NCBI GenBank assembly: GCA_024180945.1
Contig: JAKSGN010000012.1
Location: forward strand, 248,001 to 312,000
Origin: Macrophomina tecta
Taxonomy: Eukaryota > Ascomycota > Dothideomycetes > Botryosphaeriales > Botryosphaeriaceae
Direction: 5' to 3'
DNA length: 64,000 bases
Position numbers and translations under genes: made by a program. Under the pieces are notes generated by a model. That model saw only the letters and a list, made by a program, of their open reading frames with translations. It searched no databases and was not told where the DNA came from. Positions 54,196 to 64,000 of this stretch are shown here, piece after piece (position 1 is the stretch's first letter; every line of letters starts with the position of its first letter).

Positions 54196-55525
54196 CAGTG
54201 ACCTGACAAAAGTTCTGGGCCACTTAAGCGAGGCGCGCCAAAACGCGTCGCACGCGCGCACCCCTTCAACCTTCTACACCACCCAATGCCCCCACAACGC
54301 ACTTCTTTGAACGAGCTCTTTGGCAAGCATACTCCTAATCAACCCTAATCTCCACATCAGCGCGGTATCCTGTTTGCCTGTAAGGCATTGGGCAAGAAAA
54401 GCGCCTGGTTTCGCAAGGAGCTTGGCGTGCCCAGCTCGTCCGTTACAAACACCAACCTCCTCGCTCCGCTACGCAACGATGGGCGCACGCAGCCTCGCTC
54501 TGGCCGTCCTAAATGCCTCTCAGACCTCGAAACTCGACATATACTGCGCTTCGTACGTGCGCACCAAAAATACACGTATAGAGATGTGCGGGAAGCTACA
54601 GGCGTTACCTGCCACGACCGAACCATCGCACGTCTCTTAGACGTATATAACATCAAAAAATGGCGGTGTACCGGCCGTCCAGAACTCTTACCTGAACATG
54701 CGGCTATCCGGCTTGCCTGGGCACACGAGCACTTGGAGTGGAGCGAACAACAATGGGCGAAAGTTATCTGGTCAGATGAGAGCTCTGCGGAGCGCGGCAA
54801 GGGCAAGAAACGCGAGTGGTGCTTCCGCGTTCTGTGCCAGAAATGGGACCCAGAAATGGTCCAAACTTATAAGAAAGGCAAGGATATTTCAGTCATGGTT
54901 TGGGCCGCATTTTCTGGCAAGAGAGGAAGGTCACCGTTACATATTATGGTACGTGATCCTCTGGCTAAGAAGGGTGGGTATTCAGCCAACTCCTACCTCG
55001 AAGTTCTTGAGGAAAACATACCTAAAGTATACCGTAGAGGTATGATATTTATGCAGGATAATGCGCCTATTCATACTGCTAATAAGGTTAAGGATTGGCT
55101 TAGCCAGAGACGTATTAATGTGATTAAATGGCCGCCGTATAGTCCAGATCTAAATCCTATTGAACACCTCTGGTTTCATCTTAAAGCTAAGGTTCTAGAG
55201 CTTTATCCAGACCTTCCTACTATAACTGGGAGTAAAGATTATATTAGAGAGAAGCTAGAACAAGCATTACAAGAAGCATGGGAGGCGTTACCGCAAGAGT
55301 TATTTGATAATATATTAGGTAGTATGAAACGTAGGTGTGGGGCGGTAATCGCAGCCGAGGGTTGGCATACTAAAGTAACACCATTATTTTCTTAAACTAA
55401 TTCTGAGTAAGATAAGCATGCATAGCGACTCTAGACCCGTTGTGTCGACTCACGCTGCGTTGTTGGGTGGGTGGACAGTCAGCCCGTGTCGGGCCGGCCC
55501 AGAACTTTTGTCCTAGTAACTACTG
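54196..55525 (+). mobile_element. Tc1/mariner-type DNA transposon with TIRs and TA duplication
   Basis: The element begins CAGTGACC at 54196 and ends at 55525, with TA at 54194-54195 and 55526-55527. Imperfect terminal inverted repeats share a 17-bp core, GACAAAAGTTCTGGGCC, 10-15 bp from each end. Length is 1330 bp. It carries one transposase reading frame. Confidence 0.9.
54286..55395 (+). pseudogene. Tc1/mariner transposase (DD34E), one early stop
   Basis: From the ATG at 54286 (MPPQRTSLNELFGKH) the frame meets a TAA at 54346-54348 and then stays open for 348 codons to 55395. The helix-turn-helix region is followed by catalytic motifs: IWSDESS (first Asp), FMQDNAPIH (second Asp) and PDLNPIEHLW (Glu, 34 residues later). 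Apart from codon 21 the protein looks intact. No good ATG follows the stop before the DNA-binding domain, so the copy is probably inactive, although it could be very recently disabled or mobilised in trans. Confidence 0.85.
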
Positions 55526-55846
55526 TAAAAAGAAGTGTGCATATACAAAGCCGCTCGGCATCACTTTCCAGCGACTTCCAAGCCTTAGTCCAGCACAACC
55601 CTCCTAATATTATAGTAAAGCTAATGTCTAAACATTTACAAAACAGTTTTAAAATTGCAGCTGATCGCCTATATAGATAACGGGCATATTTCAGATCCGC
55701 ATCAACAACCGACAGACTTTCATGTTGATACACGCGCCATCAACGTCCAGAACAACCTCAAATTCGCTACCAGCACCGCAATCCCTTCATTATCCGTCGA
55801 CCCAGCAAGAGGCATGAACATAACTATAGAGGATCAGCAAGCCGCG
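55526..55846. other. Intergenic region
   Basis: No gene or RNA is seen in this 321-bp gap between the Tc1 element and the LTR fragment. Confidence 0.45.
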
Positions 55847-56026
55847 TGTTACGGCGCAGCCTGCACGGGTTGATGAAGAGGGGAGCAACCCCACCAGAGG
55901 CGGGCAGAACCAAAGAAATGTGGGCCAAGGGTCACGTGACCCCGCGATCAGTCAGACCCACTCGCCAAGAAATTGAGCAGACCAACCCAACCGATCAGTA
56001 GGAGGGTCGCGATCAGTCGAAAAAGG
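55847..56026 (+). mobile_element. Gypsy-type LTR fragment cut by the LINE
   Basis: Starts TGTTACGGCGCAGCCTGC, nearly identical to the start of the solo LTR at 16950, and carries the same GTCACGTGAC block. It is lost where the LINE 5' end begins at about 56027. The missing LTR half does not reappear after the LINE. Confidence 0.6.
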
Positions 56027-56103
56027 CTGGTTTGGAAGAGGTATTGTTAGATCTTTACGAATATCGAATCTCGAATCTCGAAAAACAATAAAAGCTGGTT
56101 GCA

Positions 56104-57363
56104 ATGCCGGCGGCGTCGGCCGAAGAAGGTGCGGGTGGAGATGGACGCGTCGCGGACGCGTCGGAGCGCGTCTCACTCCGCCAGATCGACCGCACCGACT
56201 ATCGAGCTCTTCACCGTGGAAAACCGTCCACTGAGGCTTCATCTCGCCCAGCGAAGCCGAGGAAATTGACTAAGGAAATTACTCTCGATGATATTGTCGA
56301 CCTGCTAGAGGCAATCTCTGACCAGAACAAGCGCCTGACGATGCAATGCACGAAAAACGAAGATCAGATTAAGAGCCTGACTGAAAAACTCCAACAATCC
56401 CAAGAAGCACGTGAACAGCTAACGGAGCAGGTTTCCGAACTAAAGAAAGAAATATCGGAACTCATCGAGATTACGCGTGGAAGCACCGCTTCGCAGATCC
56501 AGGGTAGCACCACCTACGCGAACGTTCTTCGTGGAGATTCGCCACCGAATCAAGTTGGCAGGGGTGCTCTGCCAAGCGCCACCGCCGTGCCAACCGCGAC
56601 GCCAGCAAAGGCAGCTCACATCGAACTTGATCTAACCAACGTGGAATTTGACATCACCAAAGCAGGGGACATTCGTGCACGTTTCCAAGAGGCGCTTAAG
56701 AGCCAAGAGTCGACGAAGAACATTAAGTGCTGCGGGCTAACGCGGAGCCCGAGCGAACCAACCAAAGTGCGCTTTCTCTTTTGTTGCGAGAGGGACGAGG
56801 AGGAGGTAAGGGCCAACACGGGCTGGCTAGACAACGCTTTTCGAGGGGCCAGGATGCGGGGCCCACAGTGGTACCCGGTGAAGGTCGACAACATCAACAA
56901 GACAGCGGTCTTCAACGAGGAGCGGACGGCGCTTAGGACAGATGCCCACCGGGTTATCGGGGAAGAAAACAGGGTAGGAGTGATGCAAGCACGATGGCTG
57001 AGCAGAACGAGTGGACGACTGTACGGCTCGGCGGTGATTTACTTGGCAAAGAAGAGCGAGGCAGACGAGCTCCTGGCCCGCCGGATTATTGACGTGGGAG
57101 GCGAGACGGCGTACACCAGTGCTTTTGAGTACCGACCCAGGCCGCGCCGATGCTTTCGGTGCCAGAGCTACGACCATCTCGAACTAAGATGTAGGGGCGA
57201 GGAAAGATGCGCGAGGTGCGCCGAGCACGGCCATAGAGCCACGGACTGCTCGACTGGCCCTGAGGCATGCGCGGCGTGCGGCGGCCCACATCGGGCTGAC
57301 GACCGGGGATGCCCAGTGTACAAGCGACTGTTGGAGGCAATGATTAGAAAGCAAAATGAGTAG
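56104..57363 (+). CDS. LINE ORF1, gag-like nucleic-acid-binding protein
   Basis: This 419-residue protein starts with a low-complexity Arg-rich region. A coiled coil follows (about residues 60-130, QNKRLTMQCTKNEDQIKSL), which should drive oligomerisation. An RRM-like middle leads to a C-terminal tandem of CCHC knuckles (CFRCQSYDHLELRC, CARCAEHGHRATDC, CAACGGPH..). Such proteins coat the element RNA. Its stop overlaps the ORF2 start (ATGAGTAG, 57356-57363), suggesting translation of ORF2 by termination-reinitiation. Confidence 0.9.
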   Translation: MPAASAEEGAGGDGRVADASERVSLRQIDRTDYRALHRGKPSTEASSRPAKPRKLTKEITLDDIVDLLEAISDQNKRLTMQCTKNEDQIKSLTEKLQQSQEAREQLTEQVSELKKEISELIEITRGSTASQIQGSTTYANVLRGDSPPNQVGRGALPSATAVPTATPAKAAHIELDLTNVEFDITKAGDIRARFQEALKSQESTKNIKCCGLTRSPSEPTKVRFLFCCERDEEEVRANTGWLDNAFRGARMRGPQWYPVKVDNINKTAVFNEERTALRTDAHRVIGEENRVGVMQARWLSRTSGRLYGSAVIYLAKKSEADELLARRIIDVGGETAYTSAFEYRPRPRRCFRCQSYDHLELRCRGEERCARCAEHGHRATDCSTGPEACAACGGPHRADDRGCPVYKRLLEAMIRKQNE

Positions 57364-60300
57364 GAGACTGAAGAGCATCCAAGCGAACCTGGGGAAAAAT
57401 ATGACGGCGCAGTACAGCATCCTCAACGACGAAGACCTGAGGGACTTCAGCATCATTAACATTTCCGAACCAAATTGCTTTAGAACGGCGGAGGGAGAAG
57501 TGGTAGCGGTTCCGACTTCCCACCCATACTGGACACAGTTCAGGCCGACAACAACTTTAGACGGTCGGTATCCGGTCTACTCTCTACTATGGATTAGAAA
57601 AGGCATCCCAGCTCGTCAGATTATGGTGGCGTCTCCCTACATTACGGCAGCGCTAGTATCTCTCCCGGATCGGATAATTCTGGTGGTGTCAGTATATGTT
57701 CCGGCGAAGCAGTCAACTGAAGACGTGGAGCTGAACAACGTGCTGACGCACCTCCGTAACGCAATCCTGCGAGCCAGAGAGGAGGCCAGCGGCGTGTTTG
57801 AAATACTCCTCTCTGGTGACTTTAATCGGCATGACCAGCTATGGGGAGGTGACGCAATCTTTAACTCGCACCACATTGGGGAGGCGCTCCCGATCATCGA
57901 CTTCATGGAAGACTTCGACCTGCAGTGCATACTTCCGCGAGGCACTATAACATATGAATCAGGGCAGCACCAATCCACCATTGACCTTGTATTTGCATCG
58001 CCCGGCTTGGCAGAGGACCGGATCATCTGTCAGCCGTTCCACACAGATTACGGAGCGGAACATCGAGCAATTGAAAGCGGCTTCCTAACGCCGAGTGGGG
58101 AAGATCGAGAACAGCCACGGCAGGTCTTCAAGAATACAAATTGGGAAGCTGTGAGGAAGCAGGTGCGGCGACACCTAGAGGAGTTCCCATCACCAATCCC
58201 GTCGGACATAGAGGGCATGGCCGAGTACCTGACCCATGCCGTCTCTGCCGCGCTAGAGCGACACACTCCAAGAGCGAGGCCATCGCCATACGTCAAGAAA
58301 TGGTGGTGTGCAGACTTGACCCAACTTCGGCGAGCCTACACGCGGCTGAGGAACCAGGCCCGAGCCGCACGGCGGATAGGACTGCCCCATCAAGAACTAG
58401 CGGACCAAGTGAGGGCGGCGGCGAAGGCTTTTCATGACACGATTAGGCGGAGGAGGCGATCATGCTGGAGAGAATTCCTTGCGGAGCGGACGAACATCTG
58501 GAAAGCCACGAAGTACCTTGGCGGCCCGGGGGCGCTGTCACAGATGCAGGTGGCGCGCTTAGAACAGGACGGGAGCTACGCCGAGTCGAATCAAGAGATG
58601 TCAGACATGTTTCTGCGGTCCTTCTTCCCGGATCTGCCGGTCGTAGAGGCCCGAACGGAAGACATCGAACAAACGGGCCCTATAGAAAGTCAACTTGCAA
58701 GTGAGCCATTAAAAGAGGACGAGGTACGGAGGGCGATTTTCGAAGCAAAGCCATTAAAGGCTCCTGGAGTGGATGGGATCCCGGCGGCAGCATGGAGAGA
58801 GCTCTGGCCAGTGCTAGGGCGCCACATCCATCAACTTTTCAGCGAATCTATCAGACAAGCACGACTACCTGGCCATTGGCGGACAGCGAAGATCGTCCCC
58901 CTACGCAAGACAGACAAGCGAAACTACGAGTCGGCGGGAGCCTACAGGCCGATCTCGCTCTTATCAACATTGGGGAAGGCGCTTGAGTCCGTCGTGGCGG
59001 AGAGAATCTCAGCACTGGTGGAGGAACATTCGCTCCTGCCAAAAGCCCACTTTGGTGCGCGGAAGCAACGGTCGACAGTGCAGGCACTGACGGTGTTGCA
59101 GCAGCACGTGTACGACGCCTGGAGAGAGGGAAAGGTGCTCACACTGGTGTCCTTTGACGTGAAAGGGGCCTACAACGGGGTGTCCCGGGAGGTGCTCGTC
59201 CGGCGGTTACGAGCGAGGAGAATTCCGGAAGTGTTTGTCAAGTGGATTGAAGCTTTCTGCTCGGACAGAAGCGCGTCGGTTGCCGTCAATGGGGAAATAT
59301 CAGCCGTCACTGCCCTACCGCAAGCAGGCCTTCCCCAGGGCTCGCCGCTCTCGCCGATCCTCTTCCTGTTCTTCAACGCTGACTTGGTGCAGTCAGCAAT
59401 CAACAAGAACAAAGGGGCAATCGCATTCATTGACGATTACAGCGCCTGGGTGACAGGGCACTCGGCGGATGGAAACGTGCAGCGTCTCCAGGAGACGATA
59501 GTGCCAAAGACGGAGGAATGGGAAAGAACCAGTGGAGCGACGTTCGACATTAAGAAAACATCGCTGGTCCACTTCACCAGGAACAGTCGGCAGTTGGGCG
59601 ATCAACCTCTGGTGGTGAAGGGTGTAGAAATCCGCCCAGAGGAGACGGCCAAGATCCTGGGAGTGGTTCTCGACACCCAGCTGCGGTTTAGGGCTCACGC
59701 AGCCAGGGTCGCAAAGAGAGGCATGAGAGCTGCCCTGGCCCTCAGGCGGCTACAGGGACTCCAGCCGAGTGCAGCGCGTCAGCTTTTCACCGCTACGGTG
59801 GCTCCCGTCGTGGATTACGCTTCGCCCGTATGGGCCCCAGTAATCTCGAAGTCGCTGCTGAGAGCGCTGCAGCCAATCCAGAGGATGGCGGCTAGAGCGA
59901 TTACTGGAGCCTTCAAGACTACTGCACTGACCACCTTGGAGGCCGAGGCAGGAATCGCGCCTATCAAGGTGCGGTTGAAAGAGCAGATGCTCCGTTTCTG
60001 GGTGTGCTCCTGCTCGCTTCCTCCTGCGCATCCATTCTGGAAGTTGAAAAGGAGAATTGATGCCAGAAACAGACGATACATCTCCCCCCTACAGCGCATT
60101 ATGCGGCAGGCGCAGGAAGTCGACCTGGACGGCCTTGAGACTATCGAGCCCTTTGGCAAGCACCCGTGGCAGGATAACCCGGCAGTGACAATTGAATATT
60201 CGGATACCGCTAGCAGCGAGGCGAGCAATCCGCCACGTTCCCAAGTATCCATTTTCACGGATGGGTCCGCTCGGAACGGACGCGTGGGGATCGGGATTTA

Positions 60301-61228
60301 TTGCACGGGTGGTGCGGGTGCAACGGTCATAGAGCATTCGGAGACACTCGGCAGCAGCGAAAAGATTGACAGCCGGCTTGCCGAGCTTGAGGCTATCAGA
60401 CAAGCCGTGGCGCTTATCGACCAGGCATGGCCGCAGAGGGAGATCATAGCGCGACCGATCGCTGCACGAGTAAAACATGTCATCTACTGCGACAGCAAGT
60501 CTGCGCTGCAGTCTCTACTGCGACCGAGACAGAAAAGTGGCCAGCTGGTGCTAAAGCAAATACTCGAGACCCTTGGCAAGATGCAGAGGAGAAATGTGCC
60601 GGTTGTCGAGCTAAGGTGGGTGCCGGCGCACGCAGGAGTGCCAGGAAACGAGCGAGCGAACAAACTAGCGCTGCAGGCCACCGAGCCTGACAAAGCTATC
60701 CCGGACTGCGGTGTGCGGTTGAAGTCAGTCGCACTTGCGGACGTTAAACGGGCTATCTCTCGAGCATGGGCCAAGGAACTTGATAACACCAAGGAGGGGC
60801 GCTTTACTCGCACACTCGACAGAGCACTCTCGCAACACCACACCAGGAAGCTGTACGACAAGCTGAACACGGCAGAAGCGGTAGTGGTTGCTCAGCTTAG
60901 AACATCGAGGTCAAGATTGAACGAGTCACTCCACAAGATCAGAAGAGCGGATTCCCCACGGTGCGCGTGCGGACGCGGAGAAGAAACAACCAAGCATTTT
61001 CTGCTTGAGTGCACTCACTGGTCTGAACAGCGCACGGAGCTTCAGAGAGCGGTAGGGAAGAGGTTCGGTGATATTTCGTACATGCTAGGTGGATGGTCAG
61101 GAACGAAGCGGCCGGACGGAACGTACCTCGACGGACCAGCGAAAAGATGGAAAGCTGACATAGCAACCGTCAAGGCAACGGCGGCATTTGCGATCGCGAC
61201 AGGACGACTGCGGGCAGTCACCGAGTAG
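57356..61228 (+). CDS. LINE ORF2, endonuclease-reverse transcriptase-RNase H
   Basis: The 1290-residue polyprotein opens with an AP-endonuclease-like domain (residues about 1-230; LLSGDFNRHDQLWGG and STIDLVFASP are active-site motifs). The RT domain (about 440-720) has PGVDGIP, ALPQAGLPQGSPLSP and FIDDYSAW, where DD are the catalytic Asp. RNase H (about 960-1110) starts SIFTDGSAR, with AELEAI, YCDSK and WVPAHAGVPGNERAN. A C-terminal finger, CACGRGEETTKHFLLEC, completes it. No stop interrupts it. It does nicking of target DNA, target-primed reverse transcription and template removal. RNase H of this kind is typical for the Tad/I lineage in fungi. Fragments elsewhere carry RIP-type stops, but this copy does not, so it is young. 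Confidence 0.95.
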   Translation: MSRRLKSIQANLGKNMTAQYSILNDEDLRDFSIINISEPNCFRTAEGEVVAVPTSHPYWTQFRPTTTLDGRYPVYSLLWIRKGIPARQIMVASPYITAALVSLPDRIILVVSVYVPAKQSTEDVELNNVLTHLRNAILRAREEASGVFEILLSGDFNRHDQLWGGDAIFNSHHIGEALPIIDFMEDFDLQCILPRGTITYESGQHQSTIDLVFASPGLAEDRIICQPFHTDYGAEHRAIESGFLTPSGEDREQPRQVFKNTNWEAVRKQVRRHLEEFPSPIPSDIEGMAEYLTHAVSAALERHTPRARPSPYVKKWWCADLTQLRRAYTRLRNQARAARRIGLPHQELADQVRAAAKAFHDTIRRRRRSCWREFLAERTNIWKATKYLGGPGALSQMQVARLEQDGSYAESNQEMSDMFLRSFFPDLPVVEARTEDIEQTGPIESQLASEPLKEDEVRRAIFEAKPLKAPGVDGIPAAAWRELWPVLGRHIHQLFSESIRQARLPGHWRTAKIVPLRKTDKRNYESAGAYRPISLLSTLGKALESVVAERISALVEEHSLLPKAHFGARKQRSTVQALTVLQQHVYDAWREGKVLTLVSFDVKGAYNGVSREVLVRRLRARRIPEVFVKWIEAFCSDRSASVAVNGEISAVTALPQAGLPQGSPLSPILFLFFNADLVQSAINKNKGAIAFIDDYSAWVTGHSADGNVQRLQETIVPKTEEWERTSGATFDIKKTSLVHFTRNSRQLGDQPLVVKGVEIRPEETAKILGVVLDTQLRFRAHAARVAKRGMRAALALRRLQGLQPSAARQLFTATVAPVVDYASPVWAPVISKSLLRALQPIQRMAARAITGAFKTTALTTLEAEAGIAPIKVRLKEQMLRFWVCSCSLPPAHPFWKLKRRIDARNRRYISPLQRIMRQAQEVDLDGLETIEPFGKHPWQDNPAVTIEYSDTASSEASNPPRSQVSIFTDGSARNGRVGIGIYCTGGAGATVIEHSETLGSSEKIDSRLAELEAIRQAVALIDQAWPQREIIARPIAARVKHVIYCDSKSALQSLLRPRQKSGQLVLKQILETLGKMQRRNVPVVELRWVPAHAGVPGNERANKLALQATEPDKAIPDCGVRLKSVALADVKRAISRAWAKELDNTKEGRFTRTLDRALSQHHTRKLYDKLNTAEAVVVAQLRTSRSRLNESLHKIRRADSPRCACGRGEETTKHFLLECTHWSEQRTELQRAVGKRFGDISYMLGGWSGTKRPDGTYLDGPAKRWKADIATVKATAAFAIATGRLRAVTE

Positions 61229-61625
61229 TGAAGAAAAGAGAGCCACCATAGAGGCTGAGATCTGGCCAGTTGCCACGCCGCTATAGGGACTGGCAGCACT
61301 TAGGAAGATGTCCTGATGATTGGCCAGACGTAGGCTTGGAAAACCCACGGCTCGAGCGAGGAGTGTTCCTTTCTACTTCTTTTACCTTAGCGTTCTCTCC
61401 GCTCTTTTCTTCGTCTCTTTCCTTTTTTTTTTTTTTTTTTTTTTTTTTCTTTTGCTTTTGATAACCTTGACTAGCGTGGTTTTCCCCTGTTTTGTTCCTG
61501 AGAGTGAGGGCTTTGAATGAACCGAGAGTCAGTGTAGGTAAACGTCTGCTCAGTGTTAGTTCTTCCCTATGGCCCGTGGAGGCCGACGGGGTGTATGAAT
61601 CATCATCATCATCATCATCATCATC

Positions 61626-62330
61626 GTCCCTCTCACGCCTCATGCCACTCATTCTTAATTGATGGTATCACCACCAAATCCAACAAAAGTCTAAGCTGGG
61701 CCAATCGGGACACTGAAGTAAACCGGCATGGGTGCGAACTTGCGGTTGCCTTCAATGTACCCTTGATTCCCATGCCGCGCTAAATCGGCGACTGGCACCT
61801 TTTTAACGTACCGCAACTTCTCTGGAAAAAACTCGTATAACTTACTATGCACTGTACCAGAAGAAGCACTGGCGTGAGTACTTGCCCCCGTTTCACCCTT
61901 GCTCACATTCATACTGGTCGAATGGGTTATCAAGCACGCTTTGGCTCAATCGAGAGCTTTAGAAGGATTAAAATGGGATGGCATATTCTGTCACGATGAC
62001 GTCATTACCCGTCCATAGAGTCAATCGTGCATATATGCCGGGCCCTTCACCCATCCGCACTGCAAAAACAGTTTGATCTGCTTACATGGCGTTTCCTTCA
62101 AAATGGGCCTCACAGATCTCCTGCACTCATTTCTGAATACAGTTCTCTCCTTTATCCATCTGGTGCAGTAGCAAAGTATACCCAAATGCTTTAGTCTGGA
62201 CTGACATCACGTGTGACTTCAGGCTCAGCACAAAGAAATCGGATGGCAGACGGTCAATCGAAAGGGAAGCCGCACGATGCACAAGGTTGCGAACGCTTGA
62301 ATACTAAGGTTGTGGCAGACCGGGCGGTAC
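61626..62330. other. Intergenic region
   Basis: No supportable gene until the decarboxylase. An upstream open stretch from an ATG at 62243 (MADGQSKGKPHDAQG) is in another frame from the next gene and might be its first exon. Confidence 0.4.
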
Positions 62331-63270
62331 ATGCGCGAGCAGCAGCCAATCACGAAGAAGCTCAAGTTGATCCTGCTGTTCAACCCTCTCACTGAATGGA
62401 TCGACACGACGCATCTGATGCGCTTGTACATGCACAACAACGCGCTCCGCAAAGGGCACGTAGAGAGGCAGCCATTCTCTCGCAACCAGATTAAGGGTTT
62501 CGTCGAAGCCTACAACATTAACATGCAGGACTTTGAGCCTTCCGACATCAACGCCTACGCAACGTTCGAGGGTTTCTTCACGCGGGCCCATAAGCCTGGC
62601 TCGCGTCATATATTTGCCGAGGACGATGACAGCAAGGCGGTCTGTGTTGCCGATTCCAGGGTTGTCGTCTATGAGACCGTCGAAGAGAGCAAGAAACTCT
62701 GGATTAAGGGCAGCGACTTTTCCATCACCAATCTCGTCATGGACAGCCAGCTCGGCCCCCGCTTCGCCGGCGGCGGCGTTGCGAGCTTTCGGCTGTCCCC
62801 ACAGGACTATCATCGCTACCATTCGCCCGTCTCCGGCACGATCAAGCAGTTCCGCAGCATGCCCGGTGATTATTACGAGGTGGACCCCTGGGCCTTGCGA
62901 AGTAAGGTGGACATCTTGACGCGCAATGCCAGAGGCTACGTCCTCATCGAAACGGAGGAGTTTGGCGACGTACTCTTCGTGGCCATTGGAGCCTCCGATG
63001 TCGGAACAGTCAAGTAAGTCCCGGCATACCGAGCAGACGCAGGGAAGTTGCTGACAGAATGCCAGGATCCATTCTCAGTGGCAGAAGCCAGGCGCCCACA
63101 TCAAAAAGGGTGACGAGCTGGGCCAGTTTCAATTCGGAGGATCTTCCATCATTGTAGCCTTTGAGCCGGGCCGGGTAAAGTTTGACGGTGATCTTTTAGG
63201 CGCCAGCAAGCGTCAGATAATGGTGGACGTAGAAGTCGGTATGAGTCTCGGTACCACGACTAAGGGTTAG
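62331..63270 (+). CDS. Phosphatidylserine decarboxylase family protein
   Basis: Two exons, 62331-63013 and 63066-63270, with a 52-nt intron (GTAAGT donor, CTGAC branch), encode 295 residues from the first ATG. PSD motifs include FEGFFTRAHKPGSR, the substrate-binding FRLSPQDYHRYHSPVSG, and FGGSSI near the end, where self-cleavage at Gly-Ser creates the pyruvoyl group. The reaction is phosphatidylserine to phosphatidylethanolamine plus CO2. It lacks a C2 domain and an obvious mitochondrial leader, so it is a short, PSD2-core or PSD-like enzyme; such extra copies are common in fungi and may serve secondary metabolism. The frame is open a little upstream (RLWQTGRYMREQQ), and QTGRY looks homologous to family members, so a missing or frameshifted first exon is likely. 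Confidence 0.88.
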
Positions 63271-63698
63271 AAGGATTATTCCATAGAGCGAGTGATCTTT
63301 GAGAGCACCCTCTTCAGACCGGCTTCTATATCACTGTGTACTATTCTGTTTCTACTGGAAGGTGGTTCTTCTTGCCCTCAAATTGGCATTTAGGCAGGTT
63401 ATCTGCAGACTTAAAGCAGCGGATAATTGAGAGTATGTACGTCTGTACTTGATGGACAAAAGCGGCTGAATCATAAAAAATTAACTGGCTGAGTAGGTAG
63501 AGACTGTCTACGACTTAAAACAGAAGCAGTTGACGAATTATTAATGGAACATGAGCCCAATCGTTGGCTGATCAATGCCTTAATGCCTGATTTAGTTAAG
63601 CTTACCTCGGCTATAGTGTAAATATCTATAGCCAGCGCCACTCATTAGTAGAAGAACAACCAGATTTTCCACCGTCAGTTTTCGCGAACTGGTTCTCA
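63271..63698. other. Intergenic region
   Basis: No gene seen. This is the 3' flank of the decarboxylase. Confidence 0.45.
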
Positions 63699-64000
63699 TT
63701 TTGAGGCTCGCAGGACCATGCGCCATCAATGGTCGAAGACACAGCTAATATGCTGCGTCGACTGCGGGGTAAGCCACCGGTCGGCAAATGTTGGGTGGAC
63801 AACTACGTTAAACGTACCCCTGAAGTGCGAATTGCACAGAGCAAGAAATACGACTATCAAAGAGCAAAACAGGAGGATCCTGAGGTGATTAATGAGCATT
63901 TTCGGCTCCTTAAGAATGTGGCGAACAAGAATGGCATCCAAGATGACGATATCTACAATATGGACGAGATAGGCTTCCTGAGAGGTGACATTGGTACAGC
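63699..64000 (+). pseudogene. Fot1/pogo-like transposase, cut by window end
   Basis: The forward frame from ATG 63729 reads MVEDTANMLRRLRGK, VGKCWVDNYVKRTPEV and IQDDDIYNMDEIGF. These are the CENP-B-like domain and the first catalytic Asp of the DDE domain. Upstream the same frame has a TGA where further N-terminal sequence is expected, so the gene is probably broken. It continues past position 64000. Confidence 0.75.

Larger units (their letters stand above)
56027..61625 (+). mobile_element. Full-length Tad-like LINE with both ORFs intact
   Basis: The 5.6-kb element has a short 5' UTR (about 77 bp), ORF1, ORF2, a 3' UTR with a T27 run at about 61422-61448, and an (ATC)n tail ending at 61625. 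It is the source-type copy for the fragments at 1-526, 13038, 16572 and 21520. I found no clear target duplication. It may be competent for retrotransposition. Confidence 0.93.

Noticed and set aside
61595..61625. Short-period repeats (ATC units) as a possible CRISPR or satellite
   Set aside because: They are the LINE poly(ATC) tail; there are no spacers, and the organism is eukaryotic.

Overview
The window looks like a filamentous ascomycete (Pezizomycotina, probably Sordariomycetes) chromosome segment of mixed gene and transposon content. The evidence is short GT..AG introns of 45-90 nt with CTRAY-type branch points, a QDE-1/SAD-1 type RNA-dependent RNA polymerase, a fungal-type tetraspanin and MYND protein, and Tad-like LINE, Copia, Gypsy, Fot1/pogo and Tc1 elements. 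Several elements carry many C-to-T and G-to-A changes (CAG read as TAG, few CA/TG dinucleotides), which suggests repeat-induced point mutation (RIP).

Layout. 1-526: start of a reverse-strand LINE with a second LINE tail nested in it. 1038-2306: unknown gene. 2419-5230: decayed LINE and RIP-like sequence. 6001-9727: RNA-dependent RNA polymerase with one in-frame stop. 10136-11883: LTR, Fot1-like transposase and a CCCH-finger gene that looks like the front part of an NF-X1/ZNFX1-type helicase. 13038-17617: LINE fragments, a small Cys-rich secreted protein and two neighbouring solo LTRs. 18131-21066: a kinase-HAD-phosphoribosyltransferase fusion and a conserved unknown. 21520-28426: LINE remnant, hairpin-ended repeats, a four-exon orphan gene, its degraded relative and a tRNA-like sequence. 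28500-33258: RIP-mutated Gypsy chromovirus next to a dead transposase. 34216-36627: MYND and J-domain genes. 37540-43346: transposase relic and an almost complete Copia element. 43450-44517: unknown, possibly ADP-ribosyltransferase-like gene. 45076-50781: compact five-gene nucleotide/antiviral-type island. 52583-53731: tetraspanin. 54196-55525: Tc1 element. 56027-61625: full-length LINE with both ORFs open. 62331-63270: phosphatidylserine decarboxylase. 63699-64000: another Fot1-like transposase running off the edge.

The most interesting part is 45076-50781. A clear viperin (RSAD2) homologue starts head-to-head with a UMP-CMP kinase gene from a gap of about 180 bp. This is the arrangement known for vertebrate RSAD2 and CMPK2. 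Next to them lie a CYTH triphosphatase, an AAA_28-type P-loop kinase and a two-exon deaminase of apparent OTT_1508 type. I infer a fungal nucleotide-based defence module: the kinase feeds CTP or UTP to viperin, which makes a chain-terminating ddh-nucleotide, with the triphosphatase, second kinase and deaminase acting on nucleotides or nucleic acid. The RNA-silencing polymerase and the CCCH/ZNFX1-like fragment elsewhere in the window fit a wider anti-parasite theme, but no functional link between the regions can be shown from sequence alone.
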